From the NCBI GenBank assembly GCA_002409745.1, contig DHOU01000037.1, positions 16,427 through 80,426 on the forward strand: a DNA stretch of 64,000 nucleotides, in the 5' to 3' direction. This stretch comes from Bacteroidales bacterium UBA5382. Lineage in GTDB: Bacteria; Bacteroidota; Bacteroidia; Bacteroidales; Dysgonomonadaceae. The notes beneath the pieces are model-generated. The model was not told where the DNA came from. It saw only the letters and a program-made list of their open reading frames with translations, and did not search any database. Position numbers and translations under genes: made by a program. Positions 26,419 through 36,855 of the stretch are shown piece after piece; within the stretch, counting starts at the first letter, position 1, and every line of letters begins with the position of its first letter.

Positions 26419-27493
26419 AATCAACTTTGTGCGGTTCCATGCGCGCCATCCCGATAAAAACGGCCGACAGCATCGTAAACACATAAGCTTGGATGTAAGC
26501 GACCAACAGTTCTACAAGGTTGATAAACACCGTGAATAAAACCGACACCACCGTCATCGACACGTTAATGGTCGTACCCAGTTTCACCGTTACAAAGATG
26601 ATTGCCGTCAATCCCAATACGATGGAATGCCCCGCCATGATGTTGGCAAATAAACGAATCATCAAGGCAAAAGGTTTGGTGAAAAGACCGATCAATTCGA
26701 TGGCCGGCATCAGAGGAATCGGCACTTTCAGCCAGGTAGGCACATCCGGCCAGAAAATATCCTTATAATATTCTTTCGTCCCCGTCAAGTTAATGATAAA
26801 GAAGGTGCACAAGGCCAATATCATCGTCACGGCGATGTTTCCGGTGACGTTCGCGCCGCCCGGGAAAATAGGCACCAATCCTAAAATATTGTTCGTGAAA
26901 ATAAAGAAGAACACCGTCAGCAAATAGGGGGCATACCGTGCATGGTCTTTCCCCACCGCGGGCTTGATAATATCTTCGTTAATCGATAAAATGAACATTT
27001 CCATCAGCCCGACAAACCCTTTTTTGCCTTCCATCGGATTTCTTTTCAACGATCGCGCCACGCTCATAATGATCAGCAGGAGTAACAGCGAAGAGATGAT
27101 AAGCGATAACGCGTTTTTTGTCAATGAAAAATCCCAAGGCCGGATATCATTCCCCGCCGCATCTTTCTCGACAATCTTGCCTGCGTATTTTCCTTCCGCA
27201 GCGATCGAAAAACCCCGGTATTCGCTATGCCCGTGATGGAACTGCGAGGACATGAAGACATTCCATCCGCTGTTCTCACTGTACAGGATTACCGGCAGGG
27301 AAATTGCGACGTGTTTATTTTTCCAACTGACAATGTGCCACTCGTATGCGTCGGCAAGATGTTCCAGAATCATCTCCTTTACATTCAAGTCTTCCCCGCC
27401 GTTCTCGGTCGGGGCGGCTGCCGCCTGTGCCGGTAGTGCGAGGGACGAGAGCAAAAGAACCGAACATAGTATTATATAGAATCTCTGTTTCAT
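26417..27493 (-). CDS. atpB: F-type ATP synthase subunit a
   Basis: The 358-residue protein is longer than most AtpB. It has a signal-peptide-like start (cleavage probable after PAQA, residue 24) and about 110 extra polar residues before the first membrane helix, the usual Bacteroidota form. The proton half-channel helix with the essential Arg is seen in ALMIRLFANIMAGH near residue 280, followed by the ELLVAYIQAYVFTML helix. It overlaps the upstream atpI-like gene by four bases. Confidence 0.95.
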   Translation of the reverse strand: MKQRFYIILCSVLLLSSLALPAQAAAAPTENGGEDLNVKEMILEHLADAYEWHIVSWKNKHVAISLPVILYSENSGWNVFMSSQFHHGHSEYRGFSIAAEGKYAGKIVEKDAAGNDIRPWDFSLTKNALSLIISSLLLLLIIMSVARSLKRNPMEGKKGFVGLMEMFILSINEDIIKPAVGKDHARYAPYLLTVFFFIFTNNILGLVPIFPGGANVTGNIAVTMILALCTFFIINLTGTKEYYKDIFWPDVPTWLKVPIPLMPAIELIGLFTKPFALMIRLFANIMAGHSIVLGLTAIIFVTVKLGTTINVSMTVVSVLFTVFINLVELLVAYIQAYVFTMLSAVFIGMARMEPHKVD

Positions 27494-27930
27494 TGCTGTT
27501 CCGGTTTATTCGTTTCGGAAGACGATTGTCCGCCTTCTCCCTGTTTTTTCAAATACATTTCTATCTTTATATAAATGTATGTTTCTATCATCAGATAAAT
27601 CAAATAGAAAATGATAAAGATGATGGCGAAATTCCGTATTTGCGCTTTGTCGGCAAACCAATAGATCAAGACCAGTATCAGCGCGGCGAACACCTTCACC
27701 ACACGAAGAAGCATATAGGTGTTCACAAGTTGCTTGGGCTTGTCTTTGGGTATCTTCATCATCAAATAGATCAAGATGACGCCTGTGACAAAGAAGAATA
27801 GCGGAATAATTACGTACCCGTCAATCAGTATCTGTGGAAAAAAACGGTTGATTATTTCCCATGCGCCGTAACCCACGACAACCAATGCCAGGGTGTGCAC
27901 GATGAAAAGATGGGCCGCCAGTTTCTTCAT
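27490..27930 (-). CDS. AtpI-like small membrane protein of the ATP synthase operon
   Basis: The 146-residue protein has four predicted membrane helices and a polar Gln/Ser/Glu-rich tail. It sits between atpC and atpB, overlapping both by four bases. Bacteroidota atp operons normally have a gene of this type here. It may assist c-ring assembly as AtpI does elsewhere, but sequence similarity to classical AtpI is weak, so the name rests on position and topology. Confidence 0.7.
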   Translation of the reverse strand: MKKLAAHLFIVHTLALVVVGYGAWEIINRFFPQILIDGYVIIPLFFFVTGVILIYLMMKIPKDKPKQLVNTYMLLRVVKVFAALILVLIYWFADKAQIRNFAIIFIIFYLIYLMIETYIYIKIEMYLKKQGEGGQSSSETNKPEQQ

Positions 27931-28181
27931 TGTTCATTCGATACGGATTCGACACATACGGTAATGCGGTTGTTATGCACTTCCGCCACGCCGTCTTCTA
28001 TCTGTAATTCGGTGAGTTCATCATTCTCCGAAACATACGACAAGCTGCCCTTGGTAAGGGTCGAAATAAGCGGGGCGTGATTCGTTAAAATCTGAAACGA
28101 CCCTAACGTGCCCGGTAATGTCACCGATTTTACCGTGCCTTGGAAAACTATTTTTTCGGGAGTAATGATCTCTAAATTCAT
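27927..28181 (-). CDS. atpC: F-type ATP synthase subunit epsilon, short form
   Basis: The 84-residue protein contains only the N-terminal beta sandwich (LEIITPEKIVFQG, GSFQILTNHAPLISTL, the final ITVCVESVSNE). The C-terminal helical hairpin that inhibits ATP hydrolysis in E. coli is absent. Short epsilon subunits are usual in Bacteroidota, so this is not a truncation. It overlaps the next gene by four bases. Confidence 0.92.
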   Translation of the reverse strand: MNLEIITPEKIVFQGTVKSVTLPGTLGSFQILTNHAPLISTLTKGSLSYVSENDELTELQIEDGVAEVHNNRITVCVESVSNEQ

Positions 28182-28183
28182 TT

Positions 28184-29737
<1,554 letters not shown>

Positions 29738-29851
29738 CTATTATAGGGTTGCCGTATTTTGTATTTCGAAAAAGCATTCTTTACGCGATGATTTTCCTTT
29801 CAAAAACAAATGCTTTTCCATCCTTATATATCTTCTAAAATTTAGGATGAG

Positions 29852-29880
29852 CAAAGATACAAATATAATTTTATAGCAAA
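29852..29880 (-). promoter_or_regulatory. Probable promoter of the atp operon
   Basis: Read on the - strand, TATCTTTG at 29859-29852 matches the -7 element TAnnTTTG, and TTTG at 29880-29877 lies 17 bp upstream as the -33 element. A transcript would start about 115-120 bases before atpD. Confidence 0.65.
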
Positions 29881-30134
29881 AACTTTTTTCATCTCTCTAT
29901 TTCGGGCCTTTTTTTTCTTTATATCCGATACCTTCCGATAATATCAAAAGGATTTGTTAATTAAGGGCCCATTATAGATCGGGCGGTTTTTAATATAAAT
30001 ATTTTCAATAACAGAAAGATGCGGTTTAGCGTAACCTTTGTGCATGCTTTGTTTACAGTTATGAAATCCGGCCCCTGCGGGCGGACAGGATTTTTTTAAG
30101 GGGACTCAAATTTGTAGATTTCTTTTTTCTAAGT

Positions 30135-30165
30135 TTTGAAGTAATATAAAAATAGACTATATTTG
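30135..30165 (+). promoter_or_regulatory. Strong consensus promoter 300 bp upstream of exbB
   Basis: TTTG at 30135-30138 and TATATTTG at 30158-30165 are separated by exactly 19 bp, an ideal Bacteroidota -33/-7 pair. The -7 box is embedded in an inverted repeat (TATTTGCC at 30160-30167, GGCAAATA at 30184-30191), a possible operator. Confidence 0.65.
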
Positions 30166-30364
30166 CCCCGATAATCAAAATAAGGCAAATAGAACAACCA
30201 AAGCGTACGTTTTTTATTAGAGTAAATGAATAAGCATAATAATATAGGTTTCCCTTCCATTCTGCATTTTCAATTTTGCATTCAATTGAATGGAAATAGA
30301 GGAAAAAGTTTTATTTGATGGGTAAACTTTCTTATTTATCGCTCTTTTATAAGAAAAATAATTG

Positions 30365-30372
30365 TATTTTTG
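30365..30372 (+). promoter_or_regulatory. -7 promoter element proximal to exbB
   Basis: TATTTTTG fits TAnnTTTG and lies about 100 bp before the exbB start. A good -33 TTTG is not visible at the right spacing. It may be a second, growth-dependent promoter of the exb operon. Confidence 0.5.
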
Positions 30373-30470
30373 CAAATCTAAAAAAACGACTATATAGTAC
30401 ATTTTAAATAAATCAATAAACAATCAATGAATTAAAAACTCAAAAAATCATTCACACAAAAAATCAAATT

Positions 30471-31307
30471 ATGGCAACAAATGAAATTAGAACTCAGAAA
30501 GTAACTGAAAAAAAGAAAGGATCATCCAAAGGTATTTCTGCTGCTTTAGTAATTATACTTTGCTTTGTAGTAGCTATCTGTATCTTCCAGTTCGTTTTCG
30601 GTAATCCAACCAACTTTATTGGCAATGATCGGGCGAATCTTCCTTTGCAAGGAAACCTTTTAGGTACCATCTATAAAGGAGGATTCGTAATTCCTATTAT
30701 TATGACGATGTTATTATCGGTAATCGTATTGAGTATCGAACGTATCATTGCTATCGGCAGATGTAAAGGTAAAGGTAACCTGACCACTTTCGTCGCAAAC
30801 ATTAAAGATCGTCTCGAAGCCGAAGATATTCAGGGTGCCCGTGAACTTTGTGCAAAACAAAAAGGTTCAGTTGCAGCCGTTGTAAGAGCCGGTATCGATA
30901 CCTACGATCAAATGATTCATGATACTACCGGTTTGAGCAAAGAACAAAAAGCTTTATCTATCAGCAAAACAATCGAAGAAGCTACCGCGTTGGAAATGCC
31001 GACGATGAACCAAAACTTACCGGTTATCGCGACATTCTCTAACTTGGGTACATTGACCGGATTGTTCGGTACGGTACTTGGTATGATCCGTTCATTCTCC
31101 GCTTTAAGTAGCACGGGAGGTACGGACTCGGCCGCTCTTTCGGTTGGTATCTCGGAAGCTCTTGTTAATACGGCTTTCGGTATCTTGACCGGTGCTTTGG
31201 CTATTATTGCTTATAACTATTTTACGGCTAAGATTGATAATATTACGTATGCGATCGACGAAATCGGTTTCTCCATCGTAAACGTCTTCCAAGCTAGACA
31301 TTCTTAA
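30471..31307 (+). CDS. exbB: MotA/TolQ/ExbB proton channel family protein
   Basis: The 278-residue inner-membrane protein has one N-terminal helix and two C-terminal helices around residues 190-265. The conserved TFSNLGTLTGLFGTVLGMI and ALVNTAFGILTGALAIIAYN stretches identify ExbB/TolQ. With ExbD it forms the proton-driven motor that energises TonB. It is first in an exbB-exbD-exbD-tonB operon, the common Bacteroidota arrangement. Confidence 0.95.
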   Translation: MATNEIRTQKVTEKKKGSSKGISAALVIILCFVVAICIFQFVFGNPTNFIGNDRANLPLQGNLLGTIYKGGFVIPIIMTMLLSVIVLSIERIIAIGRCKGKGNLTTFVANIKDRLEAEDIQGARELCAKQKGSVAAVVRAGIDTYDQMIHDTTGLSKEQKALSISKTIEEATALEMPTMNQNLPVIATFSNLGTLTGLFGTVLGMIRSFSALSSTGGTDSAALSVGISEALVNTAFGILTGALAIIAYNYFTAKIDNITYAIDEIGFSIVNVFQARHS

Positions 31308-31322
31308 GAAAGTTAAAAGTGA

Positions 31323-31343
31323 GCAAAGGTTTAAACCTTTTGC
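31323..31343 (+). other. Intercistronic palindrome between exbB and the first exbD
   Basis: AAAGGTTTAAACCTTT at 31325-31340 is a perfect 16-bp palindrome flanked by GC/GC with one bulge. It lies 16 bases after the exbB stop. It may stabilise the exbB message end or attenuate transcription so that ExbB is made in excess over ExbD. Confidence 0.5.
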
Positions 31344-31412
31344 CTTACGAACATTCTTACCGAATGACTATTTTGACGAATTTGTTTAATCAATCGATAA
31401 ATTATAGGATAA

Positions 31413-32024
31413 ATGGCTAGACCAAAATTAAAGAAAAGAGATACATGGATTGACATGACCCCGATGAGCGACGTAATGGTATTGTTGCTCACGTTCTTCA
31501 TGTTGACTTCCACTTTCTTGAAACCTGAGCCGGTAACCGTTAATACGCCGATGTCTGTTTCCGAGATTAAAATCCCCGAACAGAATATCTTCTCCGTATT
31601 GATTTCACCGGAAGGAAAAGTCTTCCTGGATATTGATAATTCAGAGGACCGAATTGAGATTCTTGAAAAATTGGCAGCTAACTATAATGTTTCTTTAACC
31701 GATAAAGAGAAAAGAGATTTTAGTATTATGACTTCTTTTGGTATCCCCATGCAGAATTTTAAACAATTTATGGGCTTGTCGAATGAAGAACAACTCAAAC
31801 TTCTTCCTCAATACGGTGTCCCCACAGATAGTACCGACAACCAATTTAAAAGTTGGGTGAGCGCGGCCAGGGAAGTAAAAGGAAAAGAGATGGTCATCGC
31901 TATTAAAGCCGACCAAGATACACCTTATACGTATATAAAGAACGTTATGGGTTCGCTGCAGGACTTAAAGGAAAACCGTTACAATCTGATTACTTCACTG
32001 CGTAAGGTGGAGGATGAAGAATAA
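31413..32024 (+). CDS. exbD: Biopolymer transport protein ExbD/TolR (first copy)
   Basis: The 203-residue protein has a short basic N-terminus and one membrane helix, MSDVMVLLLTFFML, which carries the conserved proton-binding Asp after the TPM turn. A periplasmic domain follows, longer than in E. coli ExbD because of an insert around residues 75-150. It works with ExbB in the TonB motor. Confidence 0.93.
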   Translation: MARPKLKKRDTWIDMTPMSDVMVLLLTFFMLTSTFLKPEPVTVNTPMSVSEIKIPEQNIFSVLISPEGKVFLDIDNSEDRIEILEKLAANYNVSLTDKEKRDFSIMTSFGIPMQNFKQFMGLSNEEQLKLLPQYGVPTDSTDNQFKSWVSAAREVKGKEMVIAIKADQDTPYTYIKNVMGSLQDLKENRYNLITSLRKVEDEE

Positions 32025-32077
32025 AGGTTATACTCAAAGACAAATGGAAGTACGAATTAAAAATAAATTTTAAGAGT

Positions 32078-32704
32078 ATGGCAGATATACAACCAACCGG
32101 TGGTGGTAAAAAGAAAAAAGGCGAAATGAAGAAAGCCGATACGCGGGTAAACTTTACTCCGTTGGTCGACATGATCATGTTGTTGCTTACTTTCTTTATG
32201 CTTGCTACCACTTTGAGCAAACCTCAAACAATGGAAATCAGTATGCCGACCAAAGATAAAGTCGATGTGGAAGAGCAGAACGAGGTGAAAGCTTCCGAAG
32301 CGATGACCATCTACTTGGGGCCGGAGCATAAAGTGTATTATTATGAAGGGTTGGCGAATCTTGAAGAACCGAATTTCCTGACTGAAACCGATTTTTCGGC
32401 CGAGGGTATCCGTTCTGTCTTGACAGAAAAAAACAGGACCATCGTTCAACAAGTTCGCGAACTGAAAAATAGAAAAACCCTGCTTCAAGTAAGTCAAGAA
32501 GATTACGATAGACAATTGTCTGAATTACGAAACAGTAAAGGTTCGCCGGTAGTGATTATCAAACCGCTTGATAGCTCTACCTACAGCGATATGATTGCAG
32601 CTTTGGATGAGATGCAGATAACGAGCATCGGAAAATATGCGATTACCGAACTGGATGATAATGACCGGACAATGTTGAGCAATTCCAATTTTCCTACTGA
32701 TTGA
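32078..32704 (+). CDS. exbD: Biopolymer transport protein ExbD/TolR (second copy)
   Basis: The 208-residue paralogue starts with a Lys-rich cytoplasmic segment and has the membrane helix LVDMIMLLLTFFMLAT with the conserved Asp. Its periplasmic domain differs from the first copy. Two tandem exbD genes are typical of Bacteroidales TonB operons and imply a heteromeric ExbD pair. Confidence 0.93.
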   Translation: MADIQPTGGGKKKKGEMKKADTRVNFTPLVDMIMLLLTFFMLATTLSKPQTMEISMPTKDKVDVEEQNEVKASEAMTIYLGPEHKVYYYEGLANLEEPNFLTETDFSAEGIRSVLTEKNRTIVQQVRELKNRKTLLQVSQEDYDRQLSELRNSKGSPVVIIKPLDSSTYSDMIAALDEMQITSIGKYAITELDDNDRTMLSNSNFPTD

Positions 32705-32742
32705 GGTTTGATATAAGATAATAATCATTTAAAGAAAGAAAA

Positions 32743-33579
32743 ATGGCTAAAGATATCAACTTAACGTCGCAGGAATGGATCGATTTGATTTTCGAAGGTA
32801 AGAATAAGAGCTACGGCGCTTATCGTCTTCGTCAATCTTCCGGCAGACGGCATTTATATGCTTTCATTGTCGTTATCGTTATTGCTGTATTGTTATTCAT
32901 TGCGATGTCGCTTATTACGACATACGAATCTCAAAGGAAGGCTAAAGAAGCCATGACACAGGTTACGACTTTAACCGACATTCAGTTGGAGCAACCTGAA
33001 GTTCCCGAAGAGAATCAAGTGAAACAATATGTAGCTCCGCCTCCTGTGGAATTGAAGAGTACCATTAAATTTACGCCCCCGGTCATTAAAAAGGATGAGG
33101 ATGTTCGGGAAGATCAGGAAATGAAAAGTCAGGAATTCTTGACTCAATCCGATGTTCAGATCTCTATTGCGGACGTAAAGGGTAATAATGAAGAAACGGG
33201 TGTGGATATTGCTACTTTAAGAGACCATAAAGTTATTGTGCAAGCTGAACCGGAACCTGAAAAGATTTTTGATGTGGTGGAACAACCTGCATCTTTTCCG
33301 GGAGGAAACACTGCTTTAATGAAATGGTTGAATGATAATATTCAATATCCTGTGATTGCTCAGGAAAATGGAATCGAAGGACGTGTAATTGTTCAGTTCG
33401 TGGTCGGAAGCGACGGTGCGATACAGGATATTAAGGTTGCACGGGGTGTCGATCCCAGTTTGGATAAAGAAGCAACCCGTTTGGTAAGGGAAATGCCTAA
33501 ATGGATTCCCGGTAGACAAGGGGGAACAGCCGTTAAAGTACGGTTTACGTTGCCTATTGTTTTCCAATTGCAAAAGTAA
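32743..33579 (+). CDS. tonB: TonB energy transducer
   Basis: The 278-residue protein has a cytoplasmic N-terminus with NKSYGAYRLRQ, a single membrane helix around residues 40-62, a Pro/Glu/Val-rich periplasmic spacer, and a C-terminal TonB domain. The last shows FPGGNTALMKWLNDNIQYP, GRVIVQFVVGSDG and WIPGRQGG. It transmits the ExbBD proton motor to outer-membrane receptors such as the one at 51182. Confidence 0.94.
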   Translation: MAKDINLTSQEWIDLIFEGKNKSYGAYRLRQSSGRRHLYAFIVVIVIAVLLFIAMSLITTYESQRKAKEAMTQVTTLTDIQLEQPEVPEENQVKQYVAPPPVELKSTIKFTPPVIKKDEDVREDQEMKSQEFLTQSDVQISIADVKGNNEETGVDIATLRDHKVIVQAEPEPEKIFDVVEQPASFPGGNTALMKWLNDNIQYPVIAQENGIEGRVIVQFVVGSDGAIQDIKVARGVDPSLDKEATRLVREMPKWIPGRQGGTAVKVRFTLPIVFQLQK

Positions 33580-33656
33580 TGTGATACAACCTTGTGTCAC
33601 AATATGGTAAATATTAGCCAATCTTGTTTCCGATGAAATTAGATTGGTTAATATTT
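33580..33656 (+). terminator. Two hairpins after tonB
   Basis: A compact stem TGTGATACAA/TTGTGTCACA (one mismatch, loop CC) begins at the tonB stop, at 33580-33601. A second stem follows, 33609-33623 paired with 33642-33656, 14 of 15 bases plus a G-U pair. The T-rich run after the second stem is modest. Probable end of the exb-tonB transcript, or partial read-through into the PstS-like gene. Confidence 0.6.
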
Positions 33657-33692
33657 ATTTGTTCGTGATTTTTTAAACTAAAACGATGTAAG

Positions 33693-34628
33693 ATGAAGAT
33701 AGGTAATTTTATCGGTCTACTATTTATTTCTTTGTTTCTGATGATTGCTTGTAACAATAAAGATAAGAAAGAAAGAAATACAATGGATAGCGGGTACATT
33801 AAGATAGCCGTAGATCAAACGATGGAGCCGACTATTAAGGCGGTAATCGATATGTTTGAAACCGAACATGATGCTATTATCGAGCCTATTTATACATCGG
33901 AGGAAGACGCAATCGATTTGCTGTTGGACGATACCGTCCGGCTGGCGGTAACTGCGCGGCGTCTACGTCCGGATGAAAGAAATATTTTTTATTCGAATAA
34001 GTTCGAACCGGAAGAGGTGCGGATTGCTTTGGACGCGATAGCGCTTATTATCCATCCGGCGAATCCCGACTCGATTATTAGCGTAGAGAACGTTCGTCGT
34101 ATTTTAACCGGAGAGGTGAAAAATTGGAACGAGATCTATCCGGGATCCCGGTTGGGTAAGATTCAAGTCGTTTTTGATAATACCAACTCGAGTATCGTAC
34201 GTTATGCCAATGACTCTATTTGTCGCGATAAACCGTTATCGAAAGAGTTGAATGCGCTGAGTCTTAACGAAGAAGTGGTAGACTATGTGTCTAAAACGCC
34301 TAATGCGATGGGCCTTATCGGGGTGAATCTCATTAGTGATTCTTACGATAGTACTGTGGTTGAGTTTACGAATAAAATTCAGGTGATGCGCGTGTCTTTC
34401 GACAAGATCGCTACCCGCCAAAATGCGGTTCAGCCCTATCAATACTATATGTATAACGGGCAGTATCCTTTTGTTCGGGAAATCTTTTTCATCATAAACG
34501 ATCCCCGGGGAGAACTGCCTAAGGGCTTCACCCGTTATGTTTCATCCGATCGTGGACAGCGTGTGATACTCCGTTCGGGATTGCTGCCTTCTACGATGCC
34601 TGTGAATGCCGTTAAAATAACAGACTAA
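33693..34628 (+). CDS. PstS-like substrate-binding lipoprotein
   Basis: The 311-residue protein has a lipoprotein signal with Cys20 in LFLMIACNN. The mature part resembles the PstS/PBP-like phosphate-binding fold: IKIAVDQTMEP-like first strand, VRRILTGEVKNWNEI near residue 145, VFDNTNSSIVRYANDSI, and a DPRGELPKGF tail. No pst transporter genes are adjacent. Placement between tonB and a TPR gene is recurrent in Bacteroidales, so a role in envelope energetics rather than phosphate import is possible. Confidence 0.75.
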   Translation: MKIGNFIGLLFISLFLMIACNNKDKKERNTMDSGYIKIAVDQTMEPTIKAVIDMFETEHDAIIEPIYTSEEDAIDLLLDDTVRLAVTARRLRPDERNIFYSNKFEPEEVRIALDAIALIIHPANPDSIISVENVRRILTGEVKNWNEIYPGSRLGKIQVVFDNTNSSIVRYANDSICRDKPLSKELNALSLNEEVVDYVSKTPNAMGLIGVNLISDSYDSTVVEFTNKIQVMRVSFDKIATRQNAVQPYQYYMYNGQYPFVREIFFIINDPRGELPKGFTRYVSSDRGQRVILRSGLLPSTMPVNAVKITD

Positions 34629-34703
34629 AAATGTAAACTTATAGATATAGGATAGAACTATAAAACGAATTTAAACGATATTGAATTAATTAGAGCAAAG
34701 CAA

Positions 34704-36305
34704 ATGATGAGTACAATAAGAAAAAGTATTTTATTCTCGGCTTTATTTATTGCAGGTGTTTCATTAACTTACGCCGAAAATAAAAATGGAATTGATTTCT
34801 ATGAAGCCGGAGATTACCAAACAGCAAAAAAGTATTTTTTGTCCGCACCGAATATCGATGCGACCGATAGTTACTATTTGGGGGAGATTTATTTCGACGA
34901 AAAGAAAACCGATTCCGCCCAATATTATTTCAATAAAGGACTTCAGATCGATCCGGCGAACTTACTGAACAGTGTTGGATTGGCTAAGGTGCAATTGAAT
35001 ACCTCCGGTTTGGACAAAGAGTTAAACGATATTGGTAAAGATCGCAAAAATAGAAAAAATGCACGACTGCTCGCTGCAGTAGCCCAGGCGTATTTCGATA
35101 ATAACAAATTGGACGAAGCTTCCAAAATGGCCGACAAATCGATTAATGCCAACAAGCAGAGCCCTTATGGTTATATCCTGAAAGGTGATTTGCTCGCTAA
35201 ACAAGGCAATACGGGTGAAGCCGCCGCCGCTTACGAAAGCGCCATCTATTTCGACCCTAACTTCAAAGCTTCGTATGTAAAGCTTTCACGTCTTTATGAA
35301 AATATTCGGACGCAGGTTGCCCTCGACTATTTAAAGAAAGTGGTGGAGTTGGATCCTCAATACATTCCCGGGTTTTTATCGTTGAGCCAGATTAATTATC
35401 GTAAAGGTTTTTATCCCGAAGCGCTCGAGGCTTTCGAAAAATATCTTAGTCTTATTGTCCCCACCGGAAAAGATTATGAACAGTATGCGTCGATTCTGTA
35501 TTTCAACAAGAAATATAGTGAAACATTAGAAGCTATTAAGAAAGCTCCTGATAATTTTGTCATGAATCGTTTGAAAATGTATAGCTTGTTTGAACTCAAA
35601 CAATATAACGAGGCTCTTCAAACGGCCGATAGCTTTTTCAAAAATGCAGATGAGAAGGATTTGATTACGCAAGATTATACTTATTATGCTCAAATACTTG
35701 CCAATGATAAGAGATATCAAGATGCAGGAGCTGCTTTTGCAAAGGCTTATGAAAAAGATTCGACCAATATCGAGTATCTGACACAGGCTGCCGGCGCATA
35801 CGAACGTGCTGATGATTATTCCAATGCCATAAAGTATTATCAACTTGCTTTCAATAAAAATGCGAATCCGTCATTGGCTGATATTTATGTGTTGGGACTT
35901 GCGAACTATTCGGCGGGAACCAGTACGAAAGCTTTTTCTCCCGATTCGACGAAAGATAAGCAGGAAAAGGAAAAATATTTGAAAGAATCTGATCGGTTGT
36001 TTGCCGAAATGACTGAAAAGTTTCCGGATCATTATTTAGGATATCTGATGAGAGCTCGTGCTAATTTCGCTCTCGATCCACAAGCCGAAAAAGGTCTTGC
36101 GGTTCCTCATTATCAAAAAGCAATTGAGATTATGTTGCCTAATCTCAATGAAAGAAAGAATGATGTTTTGGAGTCGTATCGTTATTTAGGGTTCTATTAT
36201 TTAGGACAGAATAACGTACCGGAGTCTAAGAATTATTGGGGAAAAGTCCTTGAGATTGATCCCGCCGACGAAACGGCTTTGCAGGTTATGCAGAGTTTGA
36301 AGTAA
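34704..36305 (+). CDS. TPR repeat protein, probably periplasmic
   Basis: The 533-residue protein has a signal peptide ending near residue 24 (LTYAEN). At least eight TPR-like helix pairs follow, for example YLGEIYFDEKKTDSAQYYF, GYILKGDLLAKQGNTGEAA, and YRYLGFYYLGQNNVPESK near the end. TPR arrays bind protein partners. It follows the PstS-like gene by 75 bp and probably belongs to the same transcription unit as the TonB motor genes. Confidence 0.85.
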   Translation: MMSTIRKSILFSALFIAGVSLTYAENKNGIDFYEAGDYQTAKKYFLSAPNIDATDSYYLGEIYFDEKKTDSAQYYFNKGLQIDPANLLNSVGLAKVQLNTSGLDKELNDIGKDRKNRKNARLLAAVAQAYFDNNKLDEASKMADKSINANKQSPYGYILKGDLLAKQGNTGEAAAAYESAIYFDPNFKASYVKLSRLYENIRTQVALDYLKKVVELDPQYIPGFLSLSQINYRKGFYPEALEAFEKYLSLIVPTGKDYEQYASILYFNKKYSETLEAIKKAPDNFVMNRLKMYSLFELKQYNEALQTADSFFKNADEKDLITQDYTYYAQILANDKRYQDAGAAFAKAYEKDSTNIEYLTQAAGAYERADDYSNAIKYYQLAFNKNANPSLADIYVLGLANYSAGTSTKAFSPDSTKDKQEKEKYLKESDRLFAEMTEKFPDHYLGYLMRARANFALDPQAEKGLAVPHYQKAIEIMLPNLNERKNDVLESYRYLGFYYLGQNNVPESKNYWGKVLEIDPADETALQVMQSLK

Positions 36306-36370
36306 ACGGCTTTTTTTGAGGGAATAAGTTTCAGACTTGCTCAGACAAGCAGTTTTAATTCCTATTTAAC

Positions 36371-36410
36371 AGTTGCAGTGTGATGTGATTCATGCTGCAA
36401 CTTTTTTTTT
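36371..36410 (+). terminator. Rho-independent terminator of the TPR gene
   Basis: AGTTGCAG at 36371-36378 pairs with CTGCAACT at 36395-36402, followed by nine T residues. It lies 65 bp after the TPR stop on the + strand. Confidence 0.8.
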
Positions 36411-36417
36411 CTTGGTG

Positions 36418-36549
36418 TGACTCCCCCAGCCACCAGAGGCCCTCGCTCGCAGGATGTAATTCTTTTTATGATTGCGCAGATTAACTTACACAAAGGCGGT
36501 ATTCCACAACTATGATGCAGAGTTTATTTTGACTCTCCTCTTAGCGTAA
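36418..36549. repeat. 133-bp direct repeat, first copy
   Basis: This copy runs from a CTCCCCCAG stretch through CAGAGGCCCTCGCTCGCAGG to CTCTCCTCTTAGCGTAA. It is almost identical to 36707-36840, with offset about 290 bp and differences of single bases and a two-base change near 36480. No open reading frame spans it. Confidence 0.85.
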
Positions 36550-36580
36550 GGGAAGTGCCGAGAGGCGCGGGGAGGGGATA

Positions 36581-36629
36581 ATGATGAACGATGGACGATG
36601 AACGATGAATGATGAACGATGAATGATGA
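36581..36629. repeat. 7-bp tandem repeat
   Basis: About seven copies of ATGATGA/ACGATGA lie between the two 133-bp copies. Related to the array at 28184-28218. Confidence 0.7.
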
Positions 36630-36706
36630 AAAATATCCGTCCGTTCGTTCCTCGCTCGTCCTCTTGCTCCAAGGGCACAGTCGCAGAGCCCCCATATAGG
36701 TTTGTG

Positions 36707-36840
36707 CGACTCCCCCCAGTCACCAGAGGCCCTCGCTCGCAGGATGTAATTCTTTTTATGATTGCGCAGAGTTAACTTACACAAAGGCGGTATTCCACAA
36801 CTATGATGCAGAGTTTATTTTGACTCTCCTCTTAGCGTAA
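36707..36840. repeat. 133-bp direct repeat, second copy
   Basis: Second copy of the element at 36418-36549, ending in the same TTAGCGTAA. Both copies are followed by a G-rich GGAG/GAGG segment and then a GGGATA...TATCC-type inverted structure, so the duplicated unit probably includes the downstream hairpin, degraded after the first copy and intact after the second. Confidence 0.85.
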
Positions 36841-36855
36841 AAGGAGGAGTACCAA

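Larger units (their letters stand above)
29881..30470. other. Long spacer between divergent atp and exb operons
   Basis: The 740-bp divergent gap has no credible gene. Besides the two operon promoters it holds a second full + strand promoter at 30135-30165, an 8-bp inverted repeat at 30160-30167/30184-30191 overlapping that promoter, and a stem TTCCATTC/GAATGGAA at 30255-30262/30288-30295. The leader from 30172 to 30470 could be a regulated 5' UTR or contain a small RNA. Confidence 0.5.
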
